Source of the DNA: Sabethes cyaneus
Taxonomy: Eukaryota > Arthropoda > Insecta > Diptera > Culicidae
DNA: 64,000 nt
Direction: 5' to 3'
NCBI RefSeq assembly: GCF_943734655.1
Contig: NC_071354.1
Span: forward strand, 141,417,142 to 141,481,141
Positions 23,631-34,977 of this stretch are shown here, piece by piece. The notes beneath the pieces were generated by a model. The model had not been told where the DNA came from. It worked only from the letters and a program-made list of their open reading frames with translations, and did no database searches. Position numbers and translations under genes: made by a program. How positions within the stretch are numbered: the stretch's first letter is position 1; every line of letters starts with the position of its first letter.

Positions 23631-24009
23631 AAAATGGACGCTGAATAATGCACGTTAAGCGTCGATGACAGTAAATTCACGCCGCGTAATCGAATGCTTC
23701 TGCACTTGAATTGTTAAATCCGAAAACTAATTGCTACGAGGCTTGGTTCGAGTATCACTGTCGGCAGGTTTCCGCAGTAGGAATCCGCCAATAGTCACCG
23801 CGGTAGAGGAATGTCTCGAAAAACCACGTGTTCGTATATCACAATAGCCGCAACCACACCGAGCAGCAAACAAATGCTGGCAAGCAGCAGGTAGCACAAT
23901 AGACAATGCCGCCTTTGATTCTCCTCGCAATAGCCGATCCTCGCCGTCGCACAGAACTAATTAACGATTCACGATATGGCGCACTGTGGTCCTTTGTCGC
24001 TTCGATCGA

Positions 24010-24027
24010 ATCCGGTTCGAAGGACCA
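24010..24027 (-). promoter_or_regulatory. BEL primer-binding site
   Basis: One base inside the 5' LTR the minus strand reads TGGTCCTTCGAACCGGAT. It starts with TGG, the complement of a tRNA CCA end, and contains a T-arm-like TTCGAA. The tRNA identity is not assigned. Confidence 0.7.
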
Positions 24028-24028
24028 A

Positions 24029-24492
24029 TGTAAATTCCGTCTTCGATCTTCGCGCACTGGTTCAATTGTCCTTTCTTTCTTAACCTGGCCGATTTGCACA
24101 GGTTGCCACAGTTCGCGCGCGTATAGAAAATTGTACCCTACAAATGGGAATTTTCTTTGAAAGCACAAGAACAGGCCAGTAAATGCCAAAATGTACGTTT
24201 ATTGCGACAAATAAATCTGGCCGTATATTTGCGGCTGGTTTGTTCGAGTACTTATAGGTAACTAAACTTCTTTACACTATCTGCTATCAGAGCTATCAGA
24301 TTTAGGTATCTACTATTCTGGTTCTCCGAACGTTGGGGAGAATGACCGTATATTAATCAATTTATGAGATTACGATCGACAACCTGCGAGAGTAAGTTAC
24401 ATTCTCGCGATCATCAGTTAAGCTGATGATCGTTGCAGAGTGGGTTCAATGATGCTAAATGTATGGCCAAAAATAACATAAAAGATTTTACA
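24029..24492 (-). repeat. BEL 5' LTR
   Basis: 464-bp partner of 20304-20767, 462 of 464 positions identical by eye. Transcription of the element on the minus strand should start here. Confidence 0.95.
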
Positions 24493-24697
24493 GCTATATT
24501 CGTACGAATTATGGAATTTTACAAAAAGATTCGTAGATTTTACGAATGCACGAAAAACCTCTAGATAAAAATAATACCAGATTTCACTATTTTCCGATAG
24601 GTGTCAGTATTCTACATTACCGATTTATCGGTAACCGACCTATCGAAAAATAGCGAAATCTCTTTTATCTCCGAAAAAAGCTGATTTTATCGGGAAT

Positions 24698-24780
24698 CGA
24701 ACTGAGCTCGTTTGTCATATTTCTTTACGAACAGACGACGACGCCGTAAACCACAGAACCACAGCTACTGCATACCATAA
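24698..24780 (-). other. tRNA-like sequence
   Basis: On the minus strand GTGGTTCTGTGGTT resembles an A box and CAGTTCGATTCCC a B box, 60 bp apart. It lies inside the split TIR element and may be a SINE head. It does not fold as a full tRNA. Confidence 0.3.
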
Positions 24781-25046
24781 TTGGCAGGTCATAATTGCAC
24801 AAGTCTTTTTCCTCTTCATACAATCTTCGCAACCCGTTTTCGTCGATAACGATGCCAGGCAATAACCCTGCATCATGGGTTTTTATACATGACAGCTACG
24901 AATATGCTCTCGTAGAAATAACAACATTTGCGATAGACAATAAGCCTACGAATGTTTTTAAATTGTATGGAATTATTTTTATCAGCTACGAATATAATTT
25001 TACGAATGTTTTTTCAAACAAAATAGGAAATTATATTCTCAGTGTA

Positions 25047-26500
25047 GTTTCTCCTCTTCTCAGATTCTAGATGCTGTCCAATGAAGCTCCATTACTAGTG
25101 ATTCCAGCACTTTTAAGCCATTCTATTCGCAGTGGTTTCATCACCACCATCAAATTTAAACTCCATTTGAGGGAGTAAAGTGGATTCATAAATATGAAGA
25201 GTTAATTGAAAACCAACAATTGAAAAGGGCTCAAATCCGATATGTAAACAAACCGAGTAAGAAATAACTATCGCATTTTGGACATGGGCACTATTCAATT
25301 GTTGGTCTTCAATTATGTGATAATATCAGTATGAGTAGGAACTGAGCAGTAATTGATTTTATACGAAATCATTGACCACAGGTTTGACAATTGTATGTAT
25401 GCTTTTGGCGTTTTGCCACTAAAGCAATCGGAGTTACGTCACAATGTTTGTTTTGATGCGGAAAATTTCGACAGTGTGATAAGGTAGATTAGTGTCATTT
25501 ACTTTGCTTTCATTACTAATATAAGCGCCGTCGAAACCGACTACCTTTTTCGTCTAGCAAAGCAGTTTATTATTGTACAGCATAGGTAACATAACGAAAA
25601 CAAGCAAGAGATAAAATTTTCCTTTAGGACCACCGGATGATCAAAACATAAATGTGTCTATGTTGTTTGACCATTTTCAATCGCAACGCGCTCCCCTCTG
25701 TTTACCAAATATTTTTCGAATTGAGACGCCAATATAAATTCAGCCGACCTTGGTTATCGTGCGTTCCAGTTTCAAACTGGCCGAACCACCGCGCCGATGT
25801 CCCTTTCTCGAAGCGAGCCCGTCCAAATAAACACCCAAACACTATCGCGCATATACGTCACAGACATGACGTCGCGACGTTGGAAATATCAGTCCCCATC
25901 ATGACCCTCGTCGGAATTCGATTGGGTGAGACTTGCGTGACAACTTTTCATCAGCCTGTCGCGATCTACTGCTGGTCGTAGCGTGATCAATCCAATATTA
26001 TGTAAAAAGCACATAATAATCAGCATGACCTGGAATTCGAAGACTCAATAATGGCGGGACATCGCGGATTCACGCTAGGGGCATTCTTGCACCTTCGTTC
26101 GAGACGTATTTACAACCGCTGTCTCTGTAGGATTATACAAAGGGTCCTTGCAGCTAGCTTTTGATTCAGGGGGTCAAACTCAAATGCCACTAGCAATAAA
26201 CTGGCTTTCATCTGTAGGGTAATGGAACATATTCTAGAGCCACTCAGCATAAACTGTGGTTAACATAAAATAAATCATTTGAAATGTAAACTGTGTTGTA
26301 TTATAATTAGATTAGATAGAATATTTAAATTGTTAGCCAAATAATTTTATACAACCGAAGATAGTTTCAAAAAGCGTACCAGTCTAAAATGGGTCGTGTT
26401 TCCTATTTTAATTTCGAAGGACAACGGGATTTCCAGTAGCTAGTGCAGCGGCCATTTCTCATCGCGTGAGTCAAGCTGTGGTGAATTTTCTACGGACTAA
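25047..26500. other. No supported gene; possible 3' exons of the minus-strand gene
   Basis: This region lies downstream (minus sense) of the exon at 26624-26705, so further exons might be here. A GC-richer block at 25750-25985 has open frames on both strands but no clear splice sites or domain. Confidence 0.35.
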
Positions 26501-26623
26501 TGCAACTCTAGTGGTAGTAATGGTGATCCATGGTATCTGGTTATTATGTAACCGGTGCGGTGAAACCAGCTGTTTATAAGCTAGTTTTAAATATTTCTGT
26601 ATCGAATTGCTGTTGGTACTCAC

Positions 26624-26705
26624 CTTTCTCTTTCAGGTTGAAGTTGCCTGGCTTCTGGGTAGTTGTCATTGAAATACACAACAGTAGAACTACGAGACGA
26701 ACCAT
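26624..26705 (-). CDS. First coding exon of an unidentified secreted or membrane protein
   Basis: ATG at 26705 sits in a good context (CAAAATGG). The 27 codons encode a compact signal peptide (MVRLVVLLLCISMTT) followed by TQKPGNFNLKEK. The exon ends at 26624 with a consensus donor AAAG|GTGAGT (intron from 26623). The downstream exons were not found. A small secreted protein or receptor is likely, but nothing in the 27 residues names it. The 5' flank up to about 27120 on the minus strand has the look of an untranslated leader. Confidence 0.5.
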
Positions 26706-27125
26706 TTTGTGCCTTTTTGAATGTGTGCGTAGCTGAATGGAACTTTCGGACAAAACTGTATTCTTCGTAATCAGCAGAGAAATTCAACTTTTCACACTAA
26801 ATTAGCGATCAATTTGAACCTTTCGCCCACAGCTAAAAAGTATTCCGGGTAACAATAAAATTAATAAATACAACACAGCGTTTTCTACATCGTTGCACAC
26901 TTATCACATATATCGGAAAGTTCGACCAGCAAAATTTTAATTGAACGATCACGTTTCATGAAATAAACCGAAAACTTCACCAAAGATGACACGATTTTAG
27001 CCCACTCCCGGTCCGCACAATTTTCGACAGTCGATTTAAAGCGACGCGACGTTCACAAGGATTACGGTAAGGTTATGCGGATATTACACGCTCTTCGGTA
27101 CACACTCTGAGCAGTCAAATTGAAA
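26706..27125 (-). promoter_or_regulatory. Candidate 5' UTR and promoter of the 26.6-kb exon
   Basis: On the minus strand, CTCAGAGTGTGT near 27110 resembles an arthropod initiator. The leader is GC-richer between 27000 and 27160 than its surroundings. The start site is a guess. Confidence 0.25.
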
Positions 27126-27907
27126 GCCACAGCGAAATTGCGCGCGCGCCTTCAATAGACTTCTTCTCGTTATTGCTGACGAGACTGCCGACTAAGCACA
27201 AGCCTAGAAGAAAAACCCTTGATCCGCGAATCGAATGGTCAAAGAAAGAGAGAAGTCGGGTCCGCGATCTGGAGCCACTACCGTGCTTGCAGTGTTCGAT
27301 GTGAATATATGAGCACTACGACTACTATGATAATTAACAGTTTTAGCTCTTGTTTTTTTTCTTCTTTTTATTCAATAGTGCACTGTTTTTGCGAAGTTAT
27401 TAACAGCAGCCACCAGCCTCAGACGCCGGTACGGTGACGGTTGGAAGAGTTAGGACACGAGGCTTTTGAGAAGCGACGGAAAGAATGTTCTAAGTTAAAA
27501 CGAAAGAAGTTGTAAATAACAGTAAAGTTATATTTAGACCAGATAGTCTATCCTATGTTTAAATGTAAATATCCTCAATTTGCTCTTCTTTATTATTACA
27601 ACCTTTTTCTAAGACGCTCGTAAGTAATAATTTATTCGAACTTTTTTGATAGCAATTTGAAAATTTAGTATCGTAAAGTCTGACTAAATGTAAATCTAGA
27701 CATCCCTCGTAGGAACTGGAACTGTTTGACTTAACTTTGTTTATATATTTATAACGAACAGCTGGTGCTAGTTTCTTCTAAATAATCCAGCACATTGCGG
27801 AGCATTACTGAATGGAACTCGTAAAAAACGTAAAAAAATCTTGTACAATCACCTGGAAAATTTAGAGTGGTCTATTTAAAGCTAACTTAAGTGCTAAAAA
27901 TGTCCGC
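27126..27907. other. No gene seen
   Basis: AT-rich; a short open frame at 27219-27437 is not conserved-looking. The RTE element to the right begins after a short direct repeat of ATAAGGTGAACCTAGGAG (first copy 27913-27930). Confidence 0.4.
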
Positions 27908-27932
27908 AAGGTTATAAGGTGAACCTAGGAGT

Positions 27933-29258
27933 GGAATAAGGTGAACCTAGGAGAGGGTGATTGGCTAGATTGCTGCAACTATCGCGGTATTACGCTGGTA
28001 AACGCCGCCTACAAGGTAATCTCCCAGATCCTGTTACGCCGGTTGTCACCGATAGCACAAGGTTTCGTAGGAAATTATCAAGCGGGTTTCATGGGGGCTC
28101 GCGCAACTACGGACCAAATTTTTCTATCCAACAGATCTTGCAGAAATGTCGGGAGTACAACGTGCCCGCGCATCACATCTTTATTGATTTCAAAGCAGCA
28201 TACGATACAGTCGATCGAGACAAGCTATGGCAGATAATGCACGAATACGGTTTTCCGGACAAACTGACGCGACTGATCAGAGGTACATTGGATCGAATGA
28301 TGTGTTTCGTACGCACCTCTGGGACACTCTCGAGTCCCTTCGAGATGCGGCGAGGGCTGAGACAAGGTGACGGTTTATCCTGCATGCTGTTCAACATCGC
28401 TCTTGAGGGGGTGATCCGACGAGCGGGCATCGAAACGAGAGGCACGATTTTTACCAAGGGTAGCCAGCTTCTAGGCTTTGCAGATGACTTCGATATCATA
28501 GCCAGGAACTTCGAGCCGGTGGAGACAATCTACGCCAGACTGAAAGCGGAGTCTAGGAGAATTGGACTAAAAATAAATGCGTCGCAGACCAAATACACGA
28601 AAGGAAGAAGCTCGAAGGAAACAAACGCGCGTCTTCCACGGACGGTAATCGTTGACGGCGACGAACTAGAAGTGGTAGAGGAGTTCGTGTATTTGGGATC
28701 GCAGGTGACCGCGGACAACAACACTAGTAACCAGATCCAGCGGCACATCCAAGCAGGAAATCGGGCCTACTTTGCCCTTCGTAAAACGCTACGATCAGAA
28801 AGCATTCGCCGCCGCACGAAGCTAACAATGTACAAAACCCTTATTCGACCGGTAGTTCTTTATGGACTTGAAACCGTGACGCTGCTCACGGAAAACATAC
28901 GCGCTTGGCGGAGTACAAACTGAAAGCGGAGAGTGGCAGAGGCGTATGAATCACGAGCTACAGGCACTGCTTGGGGAGATTCCCATCGTACATCTAGCGA
29001 AAGTTAGCAGGCTACGGTGGGCCGGACACGTCGTAATGATGCCGGACGATAGTGCGACGAAAATAGTTCTCCTCAACAACCCCGCCGGCACCAGGAACAG
29101 GGGGGCCCAACGTGCACGATGGTTCGACCAGGTCGAAAGTGATTTGCGACTTCTGGGACGACCAGGAAATTGGCGATGAGACCGAGTTGAATGGAGACGT
29201 GTGCTTGAAACAGCACGAGCCACCCCGACTCTAGGCTAAAGAAGAAGAAGAAGAAGGA
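27933..29258 (+). mobile_element. RTE-clade (JAM1-like) retrotransposon, 5'-truncated
   Basis: Only the RT and C-terminus remain: DCCNYRGITLVNAAYKV, GFMGARATTDQIF, a frameshift near 28125, FIDFKAAYDTVDRDKLWQI, RRGLRQGDGLSCMLFNIAL, LLGFADDFDII (catalytic FADD intact), EEFVYLGSQVTADNNTS, RAYFALRKTL. A second break near 28900 removes part of the thumb, then LRWAGHVVMMPDD follows. It ends in a GAA-repeat tail (29241-29256), the usual short microsatellite 3' end of RTE elements. AGGAGTG occurs at both edges (27926 and 29254) and may be the target duplication. Confidence 0.85.
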
Positions 29259-29431
29259 GTGAAAAGGAGGCAAAGAACTTTTAAGAAAATCGGAACTAGG
29301 GATCTAGAGCTGGGCAGGAAGATATTGAGGAGCTTTAAGTCCAAACCTGTCTGCTCTATCCGGGATATGGCTAGAAGGCCAACCATCGTACCACGCGGAA
29401 TATCCTCCCGCGAGGTGGCTATAGATCTTAA

Positions 29432-29956
29432 CCCTCTAACGTGCAACACCGTAAAAACGATGCGATCAAGGCAATGACATTTTTATCATGAAACTACACA
29501 CAAAAGAACCTTAAGTTCTGATTTTCATGCAAAAATAATTATCTGCAAGAGTGCCAGGTAAGAAAAAGTCCAATTTCTCTTTTTCTTTTTTCATGTCTAA
29601 CGCTCTGGCCAGAAATTTTTTCAATTCAGATATATTACAAAATTAAAATAATGCATGAAATGTACTCATAGAAAATTTTTTTTAGGTCAATCATTTTGTT
29701 CTAGATGTCCGTTTCCTTCAAAAGTAAAAAAGGGAATATTCGCGCAATAATTATTTTCGGAATTTTTAGGAATTTTTGTTTTTGAAAGGTGATAACTTTT
29801 GAATGCATGGTCAGAATGTTATGATATTAGTATCAAAATGTCAAGAAATCTGTTCTGAATACATTTTGCATACTGACAATTAAAAACAAATTTCTTATGC
29901 GGCTCTCAAGCTCAAAAAGCGAAGGCCGTCTACAGACGGTCTTACCCGTTAGAGGG
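29432..29956. mobile_element. piggyBac-like MITE (525 bp)
   Basis: The inverted ends CCCTCTAACG are flanked by TTAA on both sides (29428-29431 and 29957-29960). CCC-type ends at TTAA targets are characteristic of piggyBac. There is no transposase frame. Confidence 0.8.
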
Positions 29957-29960
29957 TTAA

Positions 29961-30720
29961 AGTGCCAGTAAACAACCGAATCGGCATTTGAAGCAGAACT
30001 TGGTAGCCAACAAGCGCGTTAGGCATTTGTACGAGCAATTTTTGACGAAACTCAACGGATGTATTTTGATGGATGGCGAAACCTATGTGAAAAAGGATTT
30101 CAAGCAACATTTCGGTCAAAAATTTTACATTGCAACTGGGTGTGGCGATGTACCAGCCAAGTATAAGTTCGTGTTTGCTAATAAATTTGCGAAGAAAACC
30201 TTGATCTGGCGAGGAATATGTAGCTGTGGACCGAGGGGTAAGACACTTCATAATATTATTATATATTAATATATTAGGCCCTATTAAACATATTAAATAA
30301 TGTATATCTTTATAGGGCTTTAGCTTATATTAGGGTGGGAACGGTAAATATACTGAAGTTGAAAAAATATTTCCATAGGGGAAAGTAATATATTTTCAAC
30401 AGTGTCTTGCCCCTCGCTGTGGACTAAAGACTGTGCGTTTCATCAATTCCTTCCAATCCTTTTTCCAATGACATCAAGTGTGTACATGGAAGAATGTTTG
30501 AAGAAATGGGTTTTGCCAGTCATTTGTAAACATAAAAATAAAGTTATATTATGGCCTAATTTTGCTAGCTGTCACTACTCTAAAGAGGATCTAGAGTGGT
30601 ATGCAGCTAATAAGGTTGGAGTTTAGACTTAATAAAAAACTTTGGGCAATAGTCAAACAACGATTTCGACGAAGCGGTGGGACTGTCAGAGCTTTAAGAC
30701 GTGTGTACTGGATGACACAT
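29961..30720 (+). pseudogene. Tc1/mariner-like transposase (DDE half), broken
   Basis: The + strand encodes LNGCILMDGETYVKKDFKQ (first catalytic region; the usual M-D-D-E-T is M-D-G-E-T here), KYKFVFANKFAKKTLIW, then about 150 bp of AT-rich interruption (30250-30400), YMEECLKKWVLPVICKHK, VILWPNFASCHYS and LEWYAANKVGV. The second catalytic Asp (usually W-P-D-L-A-S-C-H-Y) is Asn. It ends with LWAIVKQRFRRSGGTVRAL near 30690. Both lost Asp residues mean it is inactive. It directly abuts the piggyBac-like MITE. Confidence 0.75.
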
Positions 30721-30905
30721 TTTTACCTGCTTTGCTCTTTGGAACATTCGAAAGCATACTTGGAAACACCAATGTAGAGGCCTGCTCTCGTATCGGCCAC
30801 AGTATGGTTGATGGCCGACGTCTTGCAGATGTCACAGTCATGCGGTCCTTCCGGAGATCAAACGTCGAATCTGACAATTATCTCGTAGTAAGCAAGTCTG
30901 ATAAC
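30721..30905 (+). pseudogene. RTE-clade endonuclease fragment
   Basis: This encodes MVDGRRLADVTVMRSFRR and SNVESDNYLVVSK, the end of the RTE endonuclease (family pattern D-G-R-x-F-x-D-V-T-x-V-R and S-D-H-Y-L-V). The catalytic S-D-H is S-D-N here. Confidence 0.6.
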
Positions 30906-30958
30906 CTGAGTGAGCAGTGTAAGAACATCCACGAGAAATATTGGCTACTTTTTATATA

Positions 30959-32125
30959 CCCAACAAACATTTTTGATGAATAACAGCTTATCATACGCTT
31001 GTTACTTAGTAATTAGCTGTACAATGGTTGAACAAGCTACTATTCAAAAAAATCAGAGGGGTTGTGTACAAGACACGACCGCATATATAGGTGACGTAGG
31101 ACTACGTAAGTCTCTTTGTAGTGATAGACATGCTATTCATGCTTGTAATCATTCTATTCTTCATGTATACATGCTATATGCAACATATATACATGCTACA
31201 TGCGTTGTATGTAACATTTATCAAAGTAGTAACATTGCATACGTTCAATTCTCAAAAGATTGTGCATTTGAAAACAATTTAACAAAATCAAGAACACAAA
31301 CTATTGCTTTCCTGCTACCTTACTGAAATTAAAGATTGTTTTTATTGTCCATGGTTTCCCACGTTGAAGGGATTTTACCAATTCAATCCTATTTTATCAA
31401 CAGCACATCTTTTCACTAATTCACTTCTAATGAAACGGCAAGCATGCGTATTCATACAGAGTCGTATTATAACCGAACACTACAGCTGTAGCACATTTTT
31501 CCAACACAGATATCAAATTCGCCGAGGTTTAATAGTCTCGCAGTAAAGAATTTGCGAACTGTTGGGACAACGAACTTGTGTCATTTTTCTGGCACACTTC
31601 CCTAACACAGACATCAAATTGGACTAGGTTTAATCGCATTCGTAAGAAATCTGTTGTCACGAGGGGGCTTTGTCACTCTCTCTGGCGTACTTCCCAAGCA
31701 AGGACATCAAAATGGTCTAGGTTGAACCGCATTGTTAAGAAATCTTGTTAAAATGAGGAAACTTTGTCACTTGTTTTGGCTTGCTTCCCAAGCACGGATA
31801 TCAAATTGGTATAGGTTTAGATCATCGTAAAAAATCTTCCAACCAATCACGAAGCGAGAATTCTGGTAAAACATGGGTTCATTATTTTCAATTTTTCAAT
31901 AGTTCAACATCAAGAATCCATACTTTTCTTCATTTGGGTCAATTCTTAGAAGATTTTCCGATCGATTGGTATAAGAATATTGAAAATCGATCGGAAAACC
32001 GCTGAGCTATTAGCGCTCAAAACCTTTCATTTTTCGTGACGCTAGCATTTTTCGATTTTTTGGAATGACAGCCTATCTCAAAACTTGCCGTAAGACGTAG
32101 TCCTACGTCAAAATTGTTTGTTGGG
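30959..32125. mobile_element. TIR element A, complete copy (1,167 bp, TA target duplication)
   Basis: The ends CCCAACAAACATTTTT and inverted CCCAACAAACAATTTT are flanked by TA (30957-30958 and 32126-32127). A second, inner inverted motif GACGTAGGACTACGT lies about 30 to 140 bp inside each end. The interior (31330-31900) has about 110-bp imperfect repeats with the motif ACTTCCCAAGCA. No transposase is seen. A second copy, split by two later insertions, lies at 41930-55996. Confidence 0.8.
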
Positions 32126-32220
32126 TAGTCAACCTCCCAGCTGACCTTGAGGAGCGGCACTGGTTTAATAAGCCAGTTGTCATATGTTTCGATTGTACGA
32201 TACGAGAAGCTTCTTCAAAA
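32126..32220 (+). repeat. tRNA-derived SINE head fragment
   Basis: CCCAGCTGACCTTGAGG, then AATAAGCCAGTTGTCATATG and TTTCGAT resemble the start of the SINE at 41205, including the anticodon-arm-like GGTTTAATAAGCC. It is truncated. Confidence 0.45.
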
Positions 32221-32670
32221 CGATCAACGGAATTAGAAACCAGACCTTGTCAAGCCCTGTTTATGCAATGACGAAGGAATGTTAACTTGCTAAACTCATA
32301 ACTACATAGCTGCTTCTCAGTGAAACTAAATAACACATCTTGTAGGGAGTTTTGCAATTGATCTGGCATCCCACAAGGAAACAATTTTGAACCACTACTG
32401 TTTTCATTATTCTTCATCGATGTGTGCGCAGTAATTTCACGAGGATGCAGATTGCTTTTTGATAGCTACTTAAAAAGTATTTATTACTAGTCAAATCATT
32501 TGAAGATTGCCGTAAATTTATAAAAAACTCATCGACTTCTTCGCGGATAGGTGTCGAAAGAATGCATTTTCTATTAGAGTACACAAGGCTCGATTTTCGA
32601 GAGGGACGCTTAATGACGGACCAAACCTTCGACAAATCCTCGGTAGATGCCGCGAATTCAACTTGTAGAC
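32221..32670. other. Unassigned; minus-strand open frame
   Basis: A minus-strand open frame from 32635 to 32414 (73 codons; it contains KVWSVIKRPSRKSSLVYSN and TPIREEVDEFFINLRQ) has a protein-like look but I recognise no family. It could be the end of an old transposase or an exon. Confidence 0.25.
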
Positions 32671-32681
32671 TCGCAGTTTAA

Positions 32682-32807
32682 GGTAACCAACCTATTTTGG
32701 GTCCCATCAGCAACTGTACATAATTTTGATACTTCCATTTGATTTTGCAGTAAATGTCCAAATACAGTTGTACAGTTGCTGCTGGGGTCCAAAATAGATT
32801 GGTTACC
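32682..32807. mobile_element. Palindromic TTAA MITE (126 bp)
   Basis: The element is almost wholly palindromic: the ends GGTAACCAACCTATTTTGG and inverted GGTAACCAATCTATTTTGG have TTAA on both sides (32678-32681 and 32808-32811). A truncated relative sits in intron 2 of RPRD1 (60030-60117). Confidence 0.8.
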
Positions 32808-32811
32808 TTAA

Positions 32812-33529
32812 ACTGTACTCTAACCATAAACTGTACTATAACTTTGTTAGATAAGGTCGAGATTATACTTTCCAAATGTTTGCATCTTCTGTATCGTTTT
32901 CCAAGTCACAATCACACATCCTTTGGTGATTGGCGGTGATTGATAGAATTTTGTAGATTTTTGAGTGGCTTGTAGCACCAGGTAGCATTAAATAACCAGC
33001 TGGAAACTACACACTAGGTGACAATTGATATACGTTTATTGGCTTGAAAAACTTATTCAAAGCATAAAACAATTGTCATCTTGCCTTTACATGTATACCC
33101 ATTTAGCCTGAAAAAATATTTCGAAACTTACATTTCTCAGTGGAACAATTTTTCATGCTCCAGAAGGAGTTTGTCATACGACAATTCACTTCGTCATAAG
33201 CAAGATTTCTTTCGTTTATCATGGACAGACAGTAATTACTTACAAAAATCTAAGCACGTGCATCTTTGAGCCGTGTCCAAGGGCTACCCAATTACTATAA
33301 AAAGAGTGGAAATAATTTGAATCACAGCTCAAAATTTCAAGTAGTTACTCTTCGTCATTCTCAAAACTGGTAGAAAAACCAAGAGGACTTCTATTTTTTG
33401 AACAAATATTGAAAAATAGTAATTTTCGAACATAATCTTTTCCTCGATAGCGAAGAGACAATCCATAAATATCAATACCAGGTTGGTTTGACTGTAATTA
33501 ATTCGCATCGAAATTGGTTATAATGCTGG
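32812..33529. other. No gene seen
   Basis: AT-rich sequence before the transposase remnant. No supported frame or repeat. Confidence 0.35.
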
Positions 33530-34240
33530 TTTCTTGTCGTTATGTCTGGAAAGTAGACGAAGACCCCACGTAGACGAACCCATCCAGCACCCTAATTATT
33601 CGAAGAGGCGCAAAACATGCAGAATGCGTCATGGTCACGTCTGTTATGTTCGCTGGAACAGCTTCTGGAGATATTCTATCTCCTTTTGTTGTCTACAAAA
33701 GTAAATATCTTTACGGTGCCTACACTGAAAGAGGTCGAACAGGAACTGTGCACGGAAATTCTAACAGTGGTTGGTTCGACAACCATTTATTCGAGCAGTG
33801 GTTTTTCAAAGTTCTACTTAAATACTTTAAGAACAAAGATTCATAAAATGAGAAACCAAAATAATTGATTGGAGATAATCTGGCAAGCCACATCTCTATT
33901 ACAGAGAATAGAGAGTTATCGCGAACACAATATCCGTTTTATATTGCTGCCAAAGAATAGCACACATCTATGCCAACCACCAGATGTTGCGGTTTTTCGG
34001 CCATTGAAAGCTAAATGGAGACATGTCATTAAAGAGTTCAAAGAGAAATGCAAAGGTATGATTAATAAATGAGTGTTTCCTGGATTATTAAAAAAAGCTT
34101 TGGATTGAATGTAAAATGCTTCAAAAAGTATGCAAGCATGGTTTCGAACAGCTAGAATTCATCCGCTAGATTCAAGCCAAGTCTTGAAAAGACTTCCAGA
34201 AGAATCTTCTGATGACCGTCAAGATACCAACTTAATCAAC
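33530..34240 (+). pseudogene. Jerky/Tigger-like (pogo group) transposase, C-terminal half
   Basis: The + strand encodes SVMFAGTASGDILSPFVVYKS, NSGWFDNHLFEQWFFK, then after a stop and frameshift LIGDNLASHIS (a catalytic Asp region), NIRFILLPKNSTHLCQPPD, VAVFRPLKAKWRHVIKEFK and, further on, pieces of the tail (VFPGLLKKAL). The L-P-x-N-S-T-H-L-x-Q-P-x-D pattern is diagnostic of DDE transposases of the Jerky/Tigger type. This is not the same copy or subfamily as the transposase at 43.2-51.6 kb. Confidence 0.8.
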
Positions 34241-34977
34241 TGTAAACAACATAACATAACATAATTTTTATTATGTATGCCTCAACGAAATGCCAAAGCG
34301 TTGGGTTTTGAGTAAGATTCACATTTCTTCTTCGATTATTTACGCCATTTTATTCATACCTGCATTGCACTATGGGCCAGAAAGCTATTTTAGACGGCCA
34401 AAAATAATTGTGGTTAAACGGGTTATTCTAGCTCAATGAAATCTTTGGCATCTTTTTTAATGAAAACGTGATGCAGCTTTTGGAGGAGTCGACCAATATT
34501 CAGATGATATCATAACAACAATAAATTAATAAACAAATACAACATTACATCAATTTTGAGCAAACTTGTTGGTTTGCAGCATATGCGCATTAAATTTTAT
34601 CGTGCGTATTGATATGATAGATGGATAAAATCAACGGTTGGTTGTTATAATACAATAAATATACAGTGGGATTTCAAATTTGGCATGGTTCGTTTTTGGC
34701 ATGGCTCGATTTCGGCATGCCTCAATTTTGGCAACAAAAGTATCCGTTTTTGGCAACACAAAATTATTCATTTCCAAAAATTTGCTTAAATATCAATCAG
34801 TTTCCGTTATTGCGGTTTGATAAGCAACCATAATAACACCAATTTTGATTGGTGTGCTGTATTGTATTGCAAAAGCACACTTTGGTAAGTTTATAAGAGA
34901 CAGACAGCTAGTTTCATCGCGGTAATGTAAGCAACCCCAATAAATTTGCTTTATTAACAGTTGTTTGTGGTTTCGTA
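34241..34977. other. AT-rich DNA with a TTTGGCATGG repeat patch
   Basis: At 34670-34760 the words TTTTTGGCATGG and TTTTGGCAACA recur several times, probably the end of an uncharacterised MITE. No gene. Confidence 0.35.

Larger units (their letters stand above)
20304..24492 (-). mobile_element. BEL/Pao LTR retrotransposon, internally deleted, recent insertion
   Basis: It has two 464-bp direct LTRs, a 5-bp target duplication GCTAT (20299-20303 and 24493-24497) and coding on the minus strand in the order gag, protease, RT connector/RNase H start, integrase zinc domain. The internal region is only about 3.26 kb, against the usual more than 5 kb. Gag core and zinc knuckles, the RT palm and the integrase catalytic core are missing. 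The LTRs differ at two positions, so the insertion is recent although the element is defective; it was probably moved by proteins from an intact relative. Confidence 0.93.
20174..25044. mobile_element. TA-flanked TIR element split by a BEL retrotransposon
   Basis: The outer ends CACTGATAATAAAACTT (20174) and its inverted partner CACTGAGAATATAATTT (ending 25044) are flanked by TA (20172-20173 and 25045-25046). Both pieces (20174-20303 and 24498-25044) are rich in TACGAA/TTCGTA words. Without the BEL insertion the element would be about 680 bp and non-coding. A tRNA-like stretch lies in the right piece. Confidence 0.55.

Noticed and set aside
32414..32635. Host exon of 73 codons
   Set aside because: Not promoted to a gene call: no splice sites or recognised domain; left as unassigned.
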